Part shown: positions 48,901 to 59,963 of the stretch, one piece after another
Layout of the letters: each line of letters starts with the position of its first letter
How positions within the stretch are numbered: position 1 is the first letter of the stretch
Assembly (NCBI GenBank): GCA_004352715.1
Contig: SCFE01000073.1
Coordinates: 618,565 to 682,564, forward strand
DNA: 64,000 nt
Origin: Hofstenia miamia
Taxonomy: Eukaryota > Xenacoelomorpha > Acoela
Reading direction: 5' to 3'
Program-made: the position numbers and the translations under genes
Notes under the pieces: generated by a model
What the model was told of the DNA's origin: nothing
The model's input: only the letters and a program-made list of their open reading frames with translations
Databases searched by the model: none

Positions 48901-51900
48901 ATGAATTCTTGCAAAAGTAGTTTTCAGTGTGAAGTCTTGGGCAATAATTCTGTTTGCGGAATTCCTTTTGTAATTTTGAAAGTTTTTTATGCAAAATTTG
49001 CACGTACAATATACGTGGTGACAATACCAACACAGCAAGCGTATATTTGTAAATAATCACTTTAAATAAATAATTATCTCAATCTCATTTATAAAATTCT
49101 GCAACAGTTGCCATGAGTCGAAATATTGCCCACTTCACAAAATTGAAAAATTCGTTCTTGCAAAGATATTTTGGTTGAACTTTGGTTTTTAATTAAGGCC
49201 CACAGTTTTAAGTTTTTTTCATTTACTCCTCATCTCTATATGCAGGTTCTCTTTTAGTAAGAACATAGTACATTTCTTGATGTGATAGTGACTTGTTTTT
49301 GCAAAAGTTATATTATTTAGCACATACATTTCCAGCTTTCTTGTTTTTCTACTAAAAACTTCCGTTTGTGGCTAATAGCTTTTACTTGTTTAAAAAAGGA
49401 ATAATTGAAGCATGCTTATTTATTGCAAGCATTGATATATGAAGTTCCGGAAAATTATTGCTGTATATCTCATAATAATCTTGATGGTTTTTTGGAAATT
49501 ACAATAATTATTATACTAATTGTATAACAATGAGTTTGCAATTTAATAAGAAAAGCCAAAATTAAAAGAATATAGATAAATACTTAATGCATCTAATGTT
49601 AAAATTTTGGTTTTCAAAAAACAAGGGGCTTAGGTCCCTAGCCCTTCCAAGTTTGACGCCACTGATTATTACTAATGTATTTTAGTAGATCACTTATATT
49701 ATAGAAAAAGTCGTTTCTAAAATCTTAAAAAATGCAATATAATGTCTTATGTCCACTTTAATACAGATTAGTTTTAATCAAATTATTACTTGAAATATTC
49801 AATTATCTTTCATTAACACGTATATCTTTGGATGATCACAATATTGGAAATTAAAATATATATTAAACTTCTTGGATTTTACTATAGTCGAAAATAACTA
49901 AAAATTTTTAAACTATTGCTAATAAAATGTGATAGTTAGTGATAGTTAGATAGGCTTTGGCTAGGAAAAATTTTGATGTAGCATAATATGTTGTTGAACT
50001 TGACCTATGTAATAATCTGGGAACATACCTTGGAAAAATCAGCCAAATCCATTGAAAATTTTTAGAGTAGTTATTTTTTGAAATTTTCAAAATTTGATAA
50101 GAACTTATTTTGAGAAAATCAAATTTTTATGAAAGGACATCGACTGGTAACATTATAACTGGGTTGGTGTTTCTTGTAACCAAAAGATTTTTCTATAAGT
50201 AATTAAATTAAGTTGTGGTATCTATTCAGGGGTAATGAGTTAGAAAAAAGTTACCTTTTGTTGCTAGGGCCCATTGCTATGCAAATTTTGCTGACTTTTA
50301 CTTAAAAAACTAGCCTTTTTTTAGCAAATATGATATTTTTGTTTAAAAATGATTAGAATAAGCATAAGTATAATATTTATCGACAAAACTGAATTTCTAT
50401 ATTTTTTTCAAAATTTGTACTTTGATTAAGAAGTCTCAGCTTAAATGAATGACACATTTTTTCAAAATTTAAATATTCTTTCAAGAAATGCAAAGGTGTA
50501 CATAATCAAATTAAACGTTGAGTATATGATTTGTTTTAATAACAAGTAGCAGAATCATCATTATCTTGGAATAAATGTTCCTAATATTATGATCATGATG
50601 ACTACTATAATTAGCATATACATTTGCCAATGAATCATAAAATAACAGGAAAAATGTTTTGGCCTTTCTTTGGCTTGTATATTGTTCATTAACTTTGACA
50701 AAGTTGTTTTTTCTATATTTGGTGTACATTTAATCTTCGAAAATTAATAAATATAACTCACTTTTGCACGATTGGCTTCGATTGAAAACAATGAGGACCA
50801 AAAATAGAATTTAAGCTTTATAATATTCTTGTGATCAAGTTGTTTCAAGAGTTCCACTTGAGAAATCTAAATTAATATTTTTTCAAACTATGTAATTCCA
50901 GAATCCATGAAAATGTTGTTTCAATTACAAAGTTTATAATTTTAAAAAAAATATATCACTATTAGTTCTAAAAAACTTAATGGATAAAGAAAATATTTTG
51001 TTTTAGAATGCCTTTAAGTTTTTTAGTTGGTACAATATACAATTATAATTGAATAACAGTTGTTCTTTCTACTTTAATGGTTTCATTTATGTATCGACGG
51101 AGATGGAAATAACTCCCAAATTTAGCTCAAGCCCGTCCAGGTATTACCTAAATCCGTTAATGCTGCAAGTTCTGCAATGGCATTTGAAACTAATATTACT
51201 AAAATTTTGGATAACTTATCAAAACAGACTTCAATTTATAATAATCATGTAAAGGTTAAATGATGTATCCCTTAATTAGTTCTTAGAATCTCATCTTGGA
51301 ATTTTGATAATGTTTCTAATAATTTACTGTAAAAATTACCCTTAGATAATCCAGAAATTTTTTTAATCTGTGTATGTTTTTTCAAAAAATGAAGATATCT
51401 AAAATATGAAAATTTTACAAGATAAAAGAATATGTCCTCTTTCGCTTAATTTTGAAAGAACCGACAGTTGGGAACCCTTCTAAACGCGCCAATGGACACT
51501 AGAAATATTATCTGGACATTTTGAATATGAGAAAATTTGAATGCCGTTTGAAAAATCAGATTTTTCATTGAAAAATAGCTAATGCCTTCATATACTTCAG
51601 GCACTGAAATCGTCACTATTACGTGGTAGCACATTTACCCATGAATGTGTCAATGTCTAAGGATTCCAAAATTTATCAATAGGTTTGAAAGAATTATACT
51701 GAAATGTGAATTACACAATTTGTAGCTTTAAAATCACATAGACAGATTAGAATTAAGAAGACTGTGGTAAAACCATTTTTTTGCTTACTAAATTAAGTAG
51801 CTGAAAAATATGTCGAAGTCCATTGCTTTTAAATAATTCTGCATTTGAGAAACTCTTAAAAATTCATTAAACATTTAGAAATACACATGTACTATAAATA

Positions 51901-52977
51901 ATCTGAGGAATTATCTTGCTATAACAGAACTCTATTTGGGGTTCAAATATTTGGTGCACATTAGCAATGAAAATTTATACTACCAACTATTTATTTATTG
52001 ACACTTACGGCTTTACATAAAAATACACATAAAATAAAATTGTGTATGCAGACGAGAATAAAATGTGGGTCAAATTCTGAATTTCTAACCCATGGATAGG
52101 ATCACGAGTTCCAATACTACGGGTCGGGTCGGATTCTGGGTCAAAATATCTTCCCGCTTGCAACTGTGTTTCTTCAATTTAACAAATGACATTTCTTTGG
52201 ATAATCTATAAATCAGTGATTGCCCATCATTTATGGATCAAATATTTTACAAATATTAAAAAAGATCTCTAAGAGCCTTTACTCTCATTTTTTATTTTGT
52301 TCATCAATTGGGTCTGATGAACATTTAGAAACTTATGATAAATTCTTCAAACTGAAATTGAGAACTTAAACTGAATTTTGAAATCTATGTGATATGAAAG
52401 AAAATTTTGAAATTTAAATATTATTTTCAACATATTTTACATAAATAATATAGACTTTATTGCATTTAGGTTGATTTGCGGCACTGTGCGTAGTAGTTCT
52501 AAGTTATTTTTGAAATTTAGACTGATTTTTTTACACAATTTCGACCCAAATCAGGTCCACATCCATATCTGATTTAATAATAATCCGTATTAACTAATGT
52601 ATATTAAATTGGAGAAAACCATTTTGGCATTAATAGACATTAATCCTTGCAAAAATTGTGTGGAGCCTAAACCTAAATCTATTTTTCTTGGAGATTATTT
52701 CTGATAAAAAGTCCTTAGAACACAAACCAAATTGAAATTTTCAAAAATAATGTCAATCTGAGAAAAAAAAAATTAAAACGTACCCTTGAACGATTGCCAA
52801 CTCTAGCAATTCGTTTGATAGCAATGTCAACATTTGTGCCTTCTATATTCGCATAGTACACGTCGGAGTTCGGTCCGGAAGCAATGTGCTCAATAAATCG
52901 AAATTGCAGTTTGTACTCCCCACCGGACTTTGCAAGAATTACAGGAAATGAATACAATTCTTTGAACTGCAACGGTG
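42965..52977 (-). CDS. GSK-3-derived pseudokinase, tandem copy A (8-10 exons)
   Basis: Exons: 52977-52784, 50866-50762, 46978-46874, 46830-46700, 46655-46546, 45311-45187, 44488-44284, then 43730 either to a stop at 43537 or spliced at 43633 to 43054-42965. Motifs: loop ASGPNSDVYYA with one of three glycines; IAIKRI lysine kept; QVELLKQLDHKNIIKLKFYF for GSK-3 [20 protein letters not shown], with the helix-C Glu now Gln; VFEYAAFNLVDLVQRYS; RGLAYIHSKRIIHRNISPFN; IAGFGSA for CDFGSA; CYRPPERL for YYRAPEL; DVWSLG; LQRQPRDRSTSHGLLAHSYF; MLDFTDEEMKRNSSLNIILV for FNFTTQELSSNPPLATILI. HRD is HRN, DFG is GFG, the loop lysine is Ser and the activation tyrosine is Asp. About 25 residues after the DVWSLG lobe are missing unless a 39-base exon at 44884-44846 is used. 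A first exon lies upstream of 52977. Head-to-tail with copy B, about 0.85 kb apart. Confidence 0.85.
45951..45991. repeat. (TA)n microsatellite
   Basis: Long uninterrupted TA run in a copy A intron. Confidence 0.95.
46105..46413. mobile_element. hAT-type MITE, 309 bp, with 8-bp target duplication
   Basis: Perfect 15-base terminal inverted repeats CAGATTTGTCAACGA at both ends, flanked by identical 8-base duplications GTCGACTC (46097-46104 and 46414-46421). Eight-base duplications are the hallmark of hAT insertion. The interior has no coding capacity and carries GCTCGGCTCGG-type subterminal repeats on both sides. It sits in an intron of kinase copy A, between exons 46546 and 45311. Confidence 0.88.
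47200..47290 (-). repeat. Dispersed non-coding repeat, copy 3
   Basis: In reverse complement: ATGAAAGAGGAGAC, GATTTTGTATATCTACAT, GAGTTATGAACG, in the order seen at 7.9 kb. Confidence 0.5.
47705..48273 (-). mobile_element. Internally deleted mariner element
   Basis: Ends are inverted: CAGGGGGTCCACAAAGTCTC at left, and in reverse complement CAGGGTACCGACAAAGTCTC at right. The minus strand encodes only a C-terminal piece, DRWIGRNVPIPWQPRSPDIT then LDFFLWGYIKDIVY, the last catalytic block of a mariner-like transposase. Most of the transposase is deleted, leaving a 0.57-kb non-autonomous copy. Confidence 0.75.
51360..51450 (-). repeat. Dispersed non-coding repeat, copy 4
   Basis: In reverse complement: GCGAAAGAGGACATATTC, then ATATTTTAGATATCTTCA, matching the 7.9-kb copy in order and spacing. 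It lies in intron 1 of kinase copy A. Confidence 0.45.
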
Positions 52978-53257
52978 CTAAAAATTAAAAGTCCAAATAC
53001 TGTATTTAAATCTTATCAAAATTGGGTTTTTGAATAAAGCTTTTTTCAATTTAGTTCTCAAACAAATTTGTAATCTTCACAACATTCAGCTGTAGAACTT
53101 TTGACTTTCGAATCTCATTTAGACACTTGTAAAGGTATTTTTAAGAAACCTTCGACCTTTTATTTTATTCTATTGAAAGAAGTTTTTCATATCTAAACTT
53201 TGATTGTTTGTAAATTTTTAGTTTTTTCGATATTTTCAACCTACTGCTACATAAGCA

Positions 53258-53260
<3 letters not shown>

Positions 53261-53290
<30 letters not shown>

Positions 53291-53812
53291 NNNNNNNNNN
53301 NNNNNNNNNNNNNNNNNNNNNNNNNNNNNNNNNNNNNNNNNNNNNNNNNNNNNNNNNNNNNNNNNNNNNNNNNNNNNNNNNNNNNNNNNNNNNNNNNNNN
53401 NNNNNNNNNNNNNNNNNNNNNNNNNNNNNNNNNNNNNNNNNNNNNNNNNNNNNNNNNNNNNNNNNNNNNNNNNNNNNNNNNNNNNNNNNNNNNNNNNNNN
53501 NNNNNNNNNNNNNNNNNNNNNNNNNNNNNNNNNNNNNNNNNNNNNNNNNNNNNNNNNNNNNNNNNNNNNNNNNNNNNNNNNNNNNNNNNNNNNNNNNNNN
53601 NNNNNNNNNNNNNNNNNNNNNNNNNNNNNNNNNNNNNNNNNNNNNNNNNNNNNNNNNNNNNNNNNNNNNNNNNNNNNNNNNNNNNNNNNNNNNNNNNNNN
53701 NNNNNNNNNNNNNNNNNNNNNNNNNNNNNNNNNNNNNNNNNNNNNNNNNNNNNNNNNNNNNNNNNNNNNNNNNNNNNNNNNNNNNNNNNNNNNNNNNNNN
53801 NNNNNNNNNNNN

Positions 53813-53842
<30 letters not shown>
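53261..53842. other. (TA)n around a 522-N gap
   Basis: (TA)n at 53261-53290 and 53813-53842 flanks the gap at 53291-53812. The missing first exon of kinase copy A could lie in or beyond it. Confidence 0.97.
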
Positions 53843-53845
<3 letters not shown>

Positions 53846-54209
53846 AGGGTTGTCCATATTTGGTACTCTTTGAAAGGTTGCGTTAGAAAAACCTGATGTG
53901 GTGCCGTTTCACTTAAGAATCATGTGTGGAAGAGGTTGCACCAGAAGCAAAGAGTACATAATATTAGGCATTCCTTGACCAGAAACTAAGATTAAACTTA
54001 TAATGATGATACAATTAGGAAGAAGTATTCCCTTTTTCCCAAAAACCCACTTCATTGTATTGAATACTCCTTAAAAATTGGTGGTTGTTCATTTACATAT
54101 GCAGACAATGAAATGATAAAATCTGCTGAATTGAATCAGAATCGTAATCACATTTCCAATACTTTCATATCATTTGTTGGATTTTCTTTTCGAATGGGTT
54201 TTTAGAATA

Positions 54210-54444
54210 CAGTAGCCGACAAAAGTTTGGAGACACTACATTTTTCTGCGCATGTGGAAACAAAATATATCTCTGGTGCAAGCACGTCGATAGGCAGATG
54301 GTTTGATTGACATCTATGTTGACTTTGAAGTTGTGGGTCTGCGCTGGCAGCGTAATTTTCAAGTACTTGACATGGCGCCGGCTGTCTAGCACGCAAATCA
54401 TTAAAGCGGTGCGGTTTTGAGGCCCGACATAAATATGGAGACAC
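54210..54444. repeat. Left IR/DR terminal repeat of the Tc1 element
   Basis: The outer motif begins at 54210 and the inner motif occupies 54423-54444. Both are expected transposase-binding sites. Matched in inverted orientation by 55640-55859. Confidence 0.85.
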
Positions 54445-54536
54445 TTGTAAATTTGCGTCATTACGCTAAATTAGACGATAATTACTGCCGCCATTGTTGT
54501 TTGCTAGTTAATCCAATATCGCGGCCAGCCTTTACC

Positions 54537-55541
54537 ATGGCAAAGGACACTCCAATTGAAGTCCGTCGACTAGTTATTGCCAGGCACTTGGAAGGGCACA
54601 GCTATGCCCAAATTTCTTCAATGTTCGGCGTCGGACGGAGCACAGTCGGGAAGATTGTTGCCCGCTTTAAGCAGGACGGGACGTGCGAGAAGCGACACCG
54701 CGCAGGGAGACCAAAGAAAACGACGGAGACTTCGCAGCGACATCTGGCCCGCCTGTCGAAGAGCAACCCAAAGTCGACTGCCCCCGAATTAAAGTCCGAA
54801 TGGACCAATGGAAACGCGGTTTCAGTGAGAACTGTGCAGCGAATACTGAAGAAATACGGCCTGCACGGGAGAATTGCGGCAAGAAAACCTTTTCTAAACC
54901 AAAGGCAACGAATTGCTAGGCTAAAATGGGCAAAGCGCATGCAACTGTTATCCCCCTCAGAGTGGAACAAGGTAATCTTCTCTGACGAGTCGAAAATTGA
55001 ACTCCACCCGAGACGGCGCGAGTTTGTTCGTCGACCCAGCGTCCCGGAATCGCGCTTTAGCCCTCGTTACACGACGAAAACTGTAAAATTTGGGGGCGGA
55101 TCCATCATGGTTTGGGGAGCTATCTGCGCCAACGGACGTCGAGCCCTGGTGAAAGTTGACGGAACTTTGAACAGTGCCCGCTACATCGCCCTTCTCGACA
55201 ACGACTTACGTCCACTGGTCTCTGATGACAGCGTCTTCCAGCAAGATGGTGCTCCTTGCCATAAATCGAGGGGGACTACCAGTTTTCTGCGTGACTCCGG
55301 GTTTGCCCTCCTCCCTGACTGGCCCGCGCAGAGCCCGGACCTCAATATTATTGAGAACTGCTGGACAGAGCTGAAGGCTAGGGTGCATCAGCGTCGCCCA
55401 GTCAACGTGCAGCACTTGTGGGAACTTTGCCAAGAGGAATTTGGCAAAATTTCAAAAGAGTTCATCGACAAACTTTATGCCTCCATGCCCGGGCGAGTTT
55501 CAGCCGTCGTGAAGGCAAAGGGGTTCTCCACTAAATTTTAA
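54537..55541 (+). CDS. Tc1-family transposase, apparently intact
   Basis: 334 codons from ATG at 54537 (context CCATGG) to TAA at 55541, the usual length for Tc1 (about 340). The N-terminal half carries paired helix-turn-helix DNA-binding regions (SYAQISSMFGVGRSTVGKIV and VSVRTVQRILKKYGL) with the linker RAGRPKKTTE. The catalytic domain has VIFSDESK (first Asp), GGGSIMVWG (glycine box), VFQQDGAPCH (second Asp) and QSPDLNIIENCW (Glu). I count 35 residues between second Asp and Glu, one more than the Tc1 standard of 34, owing to an extra residue in LLPDWP. All catalytic residues are present, so it may be active. Confidence 0.92.
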   Translation: MAKDTPIEVRRLVIARHLEGHSYAQISSMFGVGRSTVGKIVARFKQDGTCEKRHRAGRPKKTTETSQRHLARLSKSNPKSTAPELKSEWTNGNAVSVRTVQRILKKYGLHGRIAARKPFLNQRQRIARLKWAKRMQLLSPSEWNKVIFSDESKIELHPRRREFVRRPSVPESRFSPRYTTKTVKFGGGSIMVWGAICANGRRALVKVDGTLNSARYIALLDNDLRPLVSDDSVFQQDGAPCHKSRGTTSFLRDSGFALLPDWPAQSPDLNIIENCWTELKARVHQRRPVNVQHLWELCQEEFGKISKEFIDKLYASMPGRVSAVVKAKGFSTKF

Positions 55542-55861
55542 ACTCTTATTTTATACTTATTTTATGTCAGTAGTCGTTTATCCTTTGAATATATTATTTG
55601 TGACTTCCAGTTTTTCTCATTTTTTTGAAATTGATGAACTGTCTCCATATTTATGTCGTAGCCTAAAATTACGTTTTTTTAGAAAAACATGATTCTGTGC
55701 AACAGACAATGTAAAAAAATGTAATTACGTTAGGTTAATGTGAGAATAGTCTAAACTGTGATATTAAAGTGTTTAAAACACCAAGTGATAATCATATCAA
55801 TAGTTAATCACAGTTTCATATATTTTTTCAAGGTGTCTCCATACTTTTGTCGGGTACTGTA

Positions 55862-57089
55862 ATTGTTCTACTTAATAGAATACCTTGAAAGTAGGCTGGT
55901 TGAAGTGTTCTTTGATGGCGTTAATAATGACCCAAAGCTTCATAATAAATAGGTTTGCAATGTTCATAAAGATTTTCCGGGTATGGTGCTGCTGTCGTTA
56001 CATTAGGATTTGCGATTACATGAGGAAGCATTGAAGTTTGGCTTTCTCCTTTTACTTGATAATTCTGCTTTGATCTGACTGGCAGAGAACTTTATTTTTT
56101 CATACAATAAGTTGAAATCACGCTCGTTCCTCATCTGTTACAACACTTCAACAGTTGAATATGCTAGTGTTTCTCAAATTTCAATTCAATCAATTTCATG
56201 ACAACATTGTATCACATCTATAGTAAAACCTTCTAAGGCAAAGTCTGTTTTTCTTAAATTTTCATTTTACAAATGATGACGACAAATACGTGGAAACGGA
56301 TTGAAAGGGTGAAAAGTTCCTACAATAAAGAATTAAAATTGATTGTCATCGTGAAATAGCTGCTGCTGTTTTAATAACCAAAACAAGAAAATTGGCAATA
56401 CAATCATTTTTTCTATGTATAAATCTGATTTAATACATAATAGAAAAACTACTTCCAAAAAATTTTATTCTAGAATTTTCCTTAATATAATTATGTAAGT
56501 ATAATATAAATGCATAATCTTACAGTTGATGTGAAACATTACATTATTCCCTCCTCCAACATAAAATTTAATTTATAAATTAAATCCTGAAAATATCTGC
56601 ATTAGATTACGCATCATACTGACAATAAAATTGACATATGCAAAAGGCGCGAAAAAGTCACATTTTATCAAAAAGTATAGTTATGAAAGTGCAAATAGGA
56701 TGATATTTTCCTCCTCATTTCTACTCTATTCCAATTTTTAGAATTAGGATAATTTGTTAGTAAGGTGAAGTGCAAAATATATAGTATATTTCAATTTAAG
56801 TTTCTCAAATATTATTTAACAAAGACATATGAAATATCATCTAAGCTAAAAGCCCACCAGTAATTCATTGCTTATAATTATAATTGAAAACGTTCATAAC
56901 AGACTAATCAAATATTTCTATGCTATCTATTCAATCATCTTTGAACAAATAATTATAATAAAGTGATCATGGATTGAAGAGTACATTTGCTTCTTCCCTT
57001 TGAAAATAGTTTACGTACATATTAATTGGATATTATTGCTTATTGCTACAGTATAAAAAACAAAGGCTTAAAATTTTTAGAAAGAAATT
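55862..57089. other. No gene seen
   Basis: AT-rich non-coding sequence; no repeats or frames worth naming. Confidence 0.6.
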
Positions 57090-57240
57090 AGTAAGATAAG
57101 ATATTGTTTATTCAGATAAATATTAACAATTAGAAACTGGTAATTTATCTCAATAGCGTCATCATATATACAAAGATACATAAAAATGCATACAATAGAA
57201 TAAACCAGTATATACAAGAAATCTACCGAATTATGGATAA
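57090..57240. repeat. GATAAGATATTG dispersed repeat, copy 2
   Basis: GATAAGATATTGTTTATTCA, then ATATTAACAATTAGAAA and AATTTATCTCAATAGCGTCA; collinear with copies at 21.7 and 63.6 kb. Confidence 0.65.
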
Positions 57241-58082
57241 ATTACAATATAGATTTCAAGATCGAGATATTGTATAATCATAATTGTAGAATTTGTATTC
57301 TATCAATGTTTTATTCGAAATATACTTTTGCTTAACGCACACTTTTATTTGCTTCTTAAAAGCTTGCAATTTTTCAATGTTCTTGATCTTTCAATGAGTT
57401 CCAAATTCGAATTGCAGTACTAATAAATGATTGCTTCAGAACCTTTTCTATATTTCATGCAGGTAACGTGTTTTGCGCTGGAATTCTTTTATGAATAATA
57501 CCAGACATTGAAATAGTAATTAGGTGGTAATTTCTTTATGAGCTTAAGAAGGTCATGATTTGTTGTCTTGGGAAAAGGATATACCTAGAAATAAAGAGCT
57601 CAGTTCTGGAAAAATGTTTTCTTGAAACATTTAGGGCCCATTTTTATTTTATATCAAGTTTTTGATGAAAAACATCTCTTAGATAAATATATTATACTTT
57701 TGCATAGCTAGGTTCATTGTTTGTGATTTGATAGAAAGGATAAAATCCAATTAATTGATTACTACTGATCTAACAAATATCACAACAATATTCTTACAAT
57801 TATTTCCATTATTTTTCACCCCACAGTGCCAAACTGTTGAGAATTTAGAAAATTTGAAGAAATTGGGCTGATATGCTTAATTGTAGATTCAATTGGGCTT
57901 CTTTTTTTCATGTAAATTACATCTTCAGCATGTGGGTAGACATTGGAAGCCTTGATTTTTTTAGCATAATCAGCACTCATGAATTCCTCAATTCTTTAGT
58001 AGTAATAGCTAATTCTTTATTGATGAACACTGCTACAGTTTCAAATAAGAGCATAAATAAGTTGTTTCTTAATTTTAAAAAT

Positions 58083-58300
58083 TTATGTTTTTGCTAAGTA
58101 CATTGAGCAATAAATTAAGCAGTGCTCCACCGTTTTTGGATTTGATCTGCTGGGCTTATCCAACTTAGTTCGATACAATTGGTGTTCTTCTGTGATAATA
58201 TGTTTACTCATACGATTCCGTAGTTTCTTAAATTCCTTTTTATTTTTATTAGCAAGTGCATTATTTCGCAATGTACCAAGGACAACTAGATTATAACTAC
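58083..58300 (-). mobile_element. Probable LINE fragment
   Basis: The minus-strand frame NKKEFKKLRNRMSKHIITEE then YRTKLDKPSRSNPKTVEHCL resembles the basic linker between endonuclease and RT in non-LTR elements (R-N-x-V...YY...L...SNPKxxW). It is short and broken off; the GATAAGATATTG repeat lies 0.8 kb further along on the expected 3' side. Confidence 0.4.
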
Positions 58301-58659
58301 CAAAACGCAGTACTCTAAATTCACTGTAATTTTCTTAAAGGCCGACAACACAATTATATAAATGACAAAGCTATTTTACAAAATTATGCAATTTCCTACG
58401 AATTATAAATTTACACTGTCGCCGTTTCTTTGCTGCATAATTGGTGGCTGTGCTGAGTTCATTTACCTTTACTACAGTTCTCATTAAAAAAATCATCGCA
58501 AATCCATGAAAAATCGCTTTAGCAGCTAAGATGCTCTTCAGTGAATTTAAAAGGCTTGAATAAGTAAATAGAACACTTGCTTTCCACAATAGTAAATAGA
58601 GACAGCAAAATCTGTGCAAACATGAATAAATCTTGATCAGCCTATTTAAATTTCCCATG

Positions 58660-59960
58660 GGATATCAAACTGATGAATTTTGAGTAAGTTGCAGAAATTA
58701 AATGAGCATTTGGGTCTACTGAAAGCTATTTCTGTGAAGTTATATATCCACATACGTAATAAGCTGATTTTTCTGCTTCACCGATATCATTTAAATTATG
58801 CACATTTTAAGAATTTTGAGTCTCATTCTCTGTTTATATAATAATGGGCGTGATCCTACTTTGGGGACCCAATTCAAGTGACATCATAATATATTGATAA
58901 AACTCTAACCTGAACAATAACCCTGCACCCCAACCATTGAAATTGCATTGCATTTCATCATGTTGGTTAATTTTTTTACAAATTTTTTAAGTTTTGGGTG
59001 AGGTACTGGGTTTAGTGTTAGAGTTTAATTATTATTGTATGAAGTAATTGCATGTGGGTCCCCTAAAGTAAAATATCGCCTAATGATGTATTTGAGAGAT
59101 ACATTTTTTACGTAAAATTGAATTTTGCAAATTTGGGGTTGAAAAGTTTGACATGTAATGCAATTAAGTTATTAGAATAATAAACAACATTTACATTAAA
59201 ATGAAACAAACAATTTCATAAATTTTCATCAAGAGATTTATTGTTGTGGGTGGGCAAATGCACTTGTTGTTGCAGTTGAAGTTCTCTATTTCAAAAACGC
59301 ATTTAAATAATTATTGTCACCGTCAATTATAGTAGTTAGTGGTAGTATCATTTGGATAACATGAGGACCATTTGGAAGTAACACCTCCTAAAGCATTATT
59401 CTTTATTATTACATGCTTGTTATCCCAAAATGGATGGCCCATCATTAAAAGAACCAGTGATATGCTATGGAATACAGTTCGCCATTAATCGTATCTATAA
59501 AATTTCCGTGGAATTCGAAGAATGAGTTCCTATTATTTAAGAGGACATTTTACAAATCTGCTTTACTATTATAACTTTCATTAAAAATTACATTGGCTAC
59601 ATCTACATAAAAGCATTAAATTTACAAATCAACCGCTAAAACGTTTGCTCAGAAAAAAGACATATAGGGTAACGTGTATTTAGGTAGAATTCAGAACTGG
59701 GTTCAACTGCTTCATTTCAAGGGTAAACAGTAGAAACGATATTGAATAAACTGTATGTGAAGAAGCCCTTGCATTTGTAAGCATTGTTAGGCCATCTCAT
59801 GGTAAAATGGATTACACAATTTAAGGTGTTTGTGGTGAATAGAGGTCACAGATTGAACATGAGTTGCTGGAACCATAAACTTAATATCTTGATAATAGAA
59901 GTATTACATTTCCACGCTGTAAAATTACTGATAATTGTTGGAAAAAATATGTAGAAAACA
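58660..59960. other. No gene seen
   Basis: Unique AT-rich sequence without supported frames. Confidence 0.55.
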
Positions 59961-59963
59961 TAT

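Larger units (their letters stand above)
47056..49662. mobile_element. Putative 2.6-kb non-autonomous DNA transposon in a copy A intron
   Basis: The left end GTGGCGTCAAAC with following GGGGCTAG, and the right end read in reverse complement GTGGCGTCAAAC with GGGCTAGGG, form matching termini. No transposase of its own is visible. A mariner relic lies inside it. The target duplication is not clear, so the boundaries are approximate. Confidence 0.45.
54210..55859 (+). mobile_element. Complete Tc1-like transposon with IR/DR ends
   Basis: A 1650-base element flanked by TA (54208-54209 and 55860-55861). Each end holds two related motifs about 200 bases apart: an outer one with CCGACAAAAGTTTGGAGACA and an inner one with CCGACATAAATATGGAGACA. 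They appear inverted at the other end (outer 55831-55859, inner 55640-55661). This is the IR/DR layout known from Sleeping Beauty, Minos and related Tc1 elements. Its transposase gene is open from start to stop. GC content is visibly higher than in the surroundings, and the outer ends differ at only a few positions, so the copy looks young. Confidence 0.9.

Noticed and set aside
52070-52575. GGGTCGGGTCGG near 52125 and TTCGACCCAAATC near 52540 as paired MITE ends
   Set aside because: The complementarity is short and imperfect and no target duplication could be found.
54602-54970. Reverse-strand and shifted frames over the Tc1 transposase
   Set aside because: Shadows of the real transposase frame, produced by its higher GC content.
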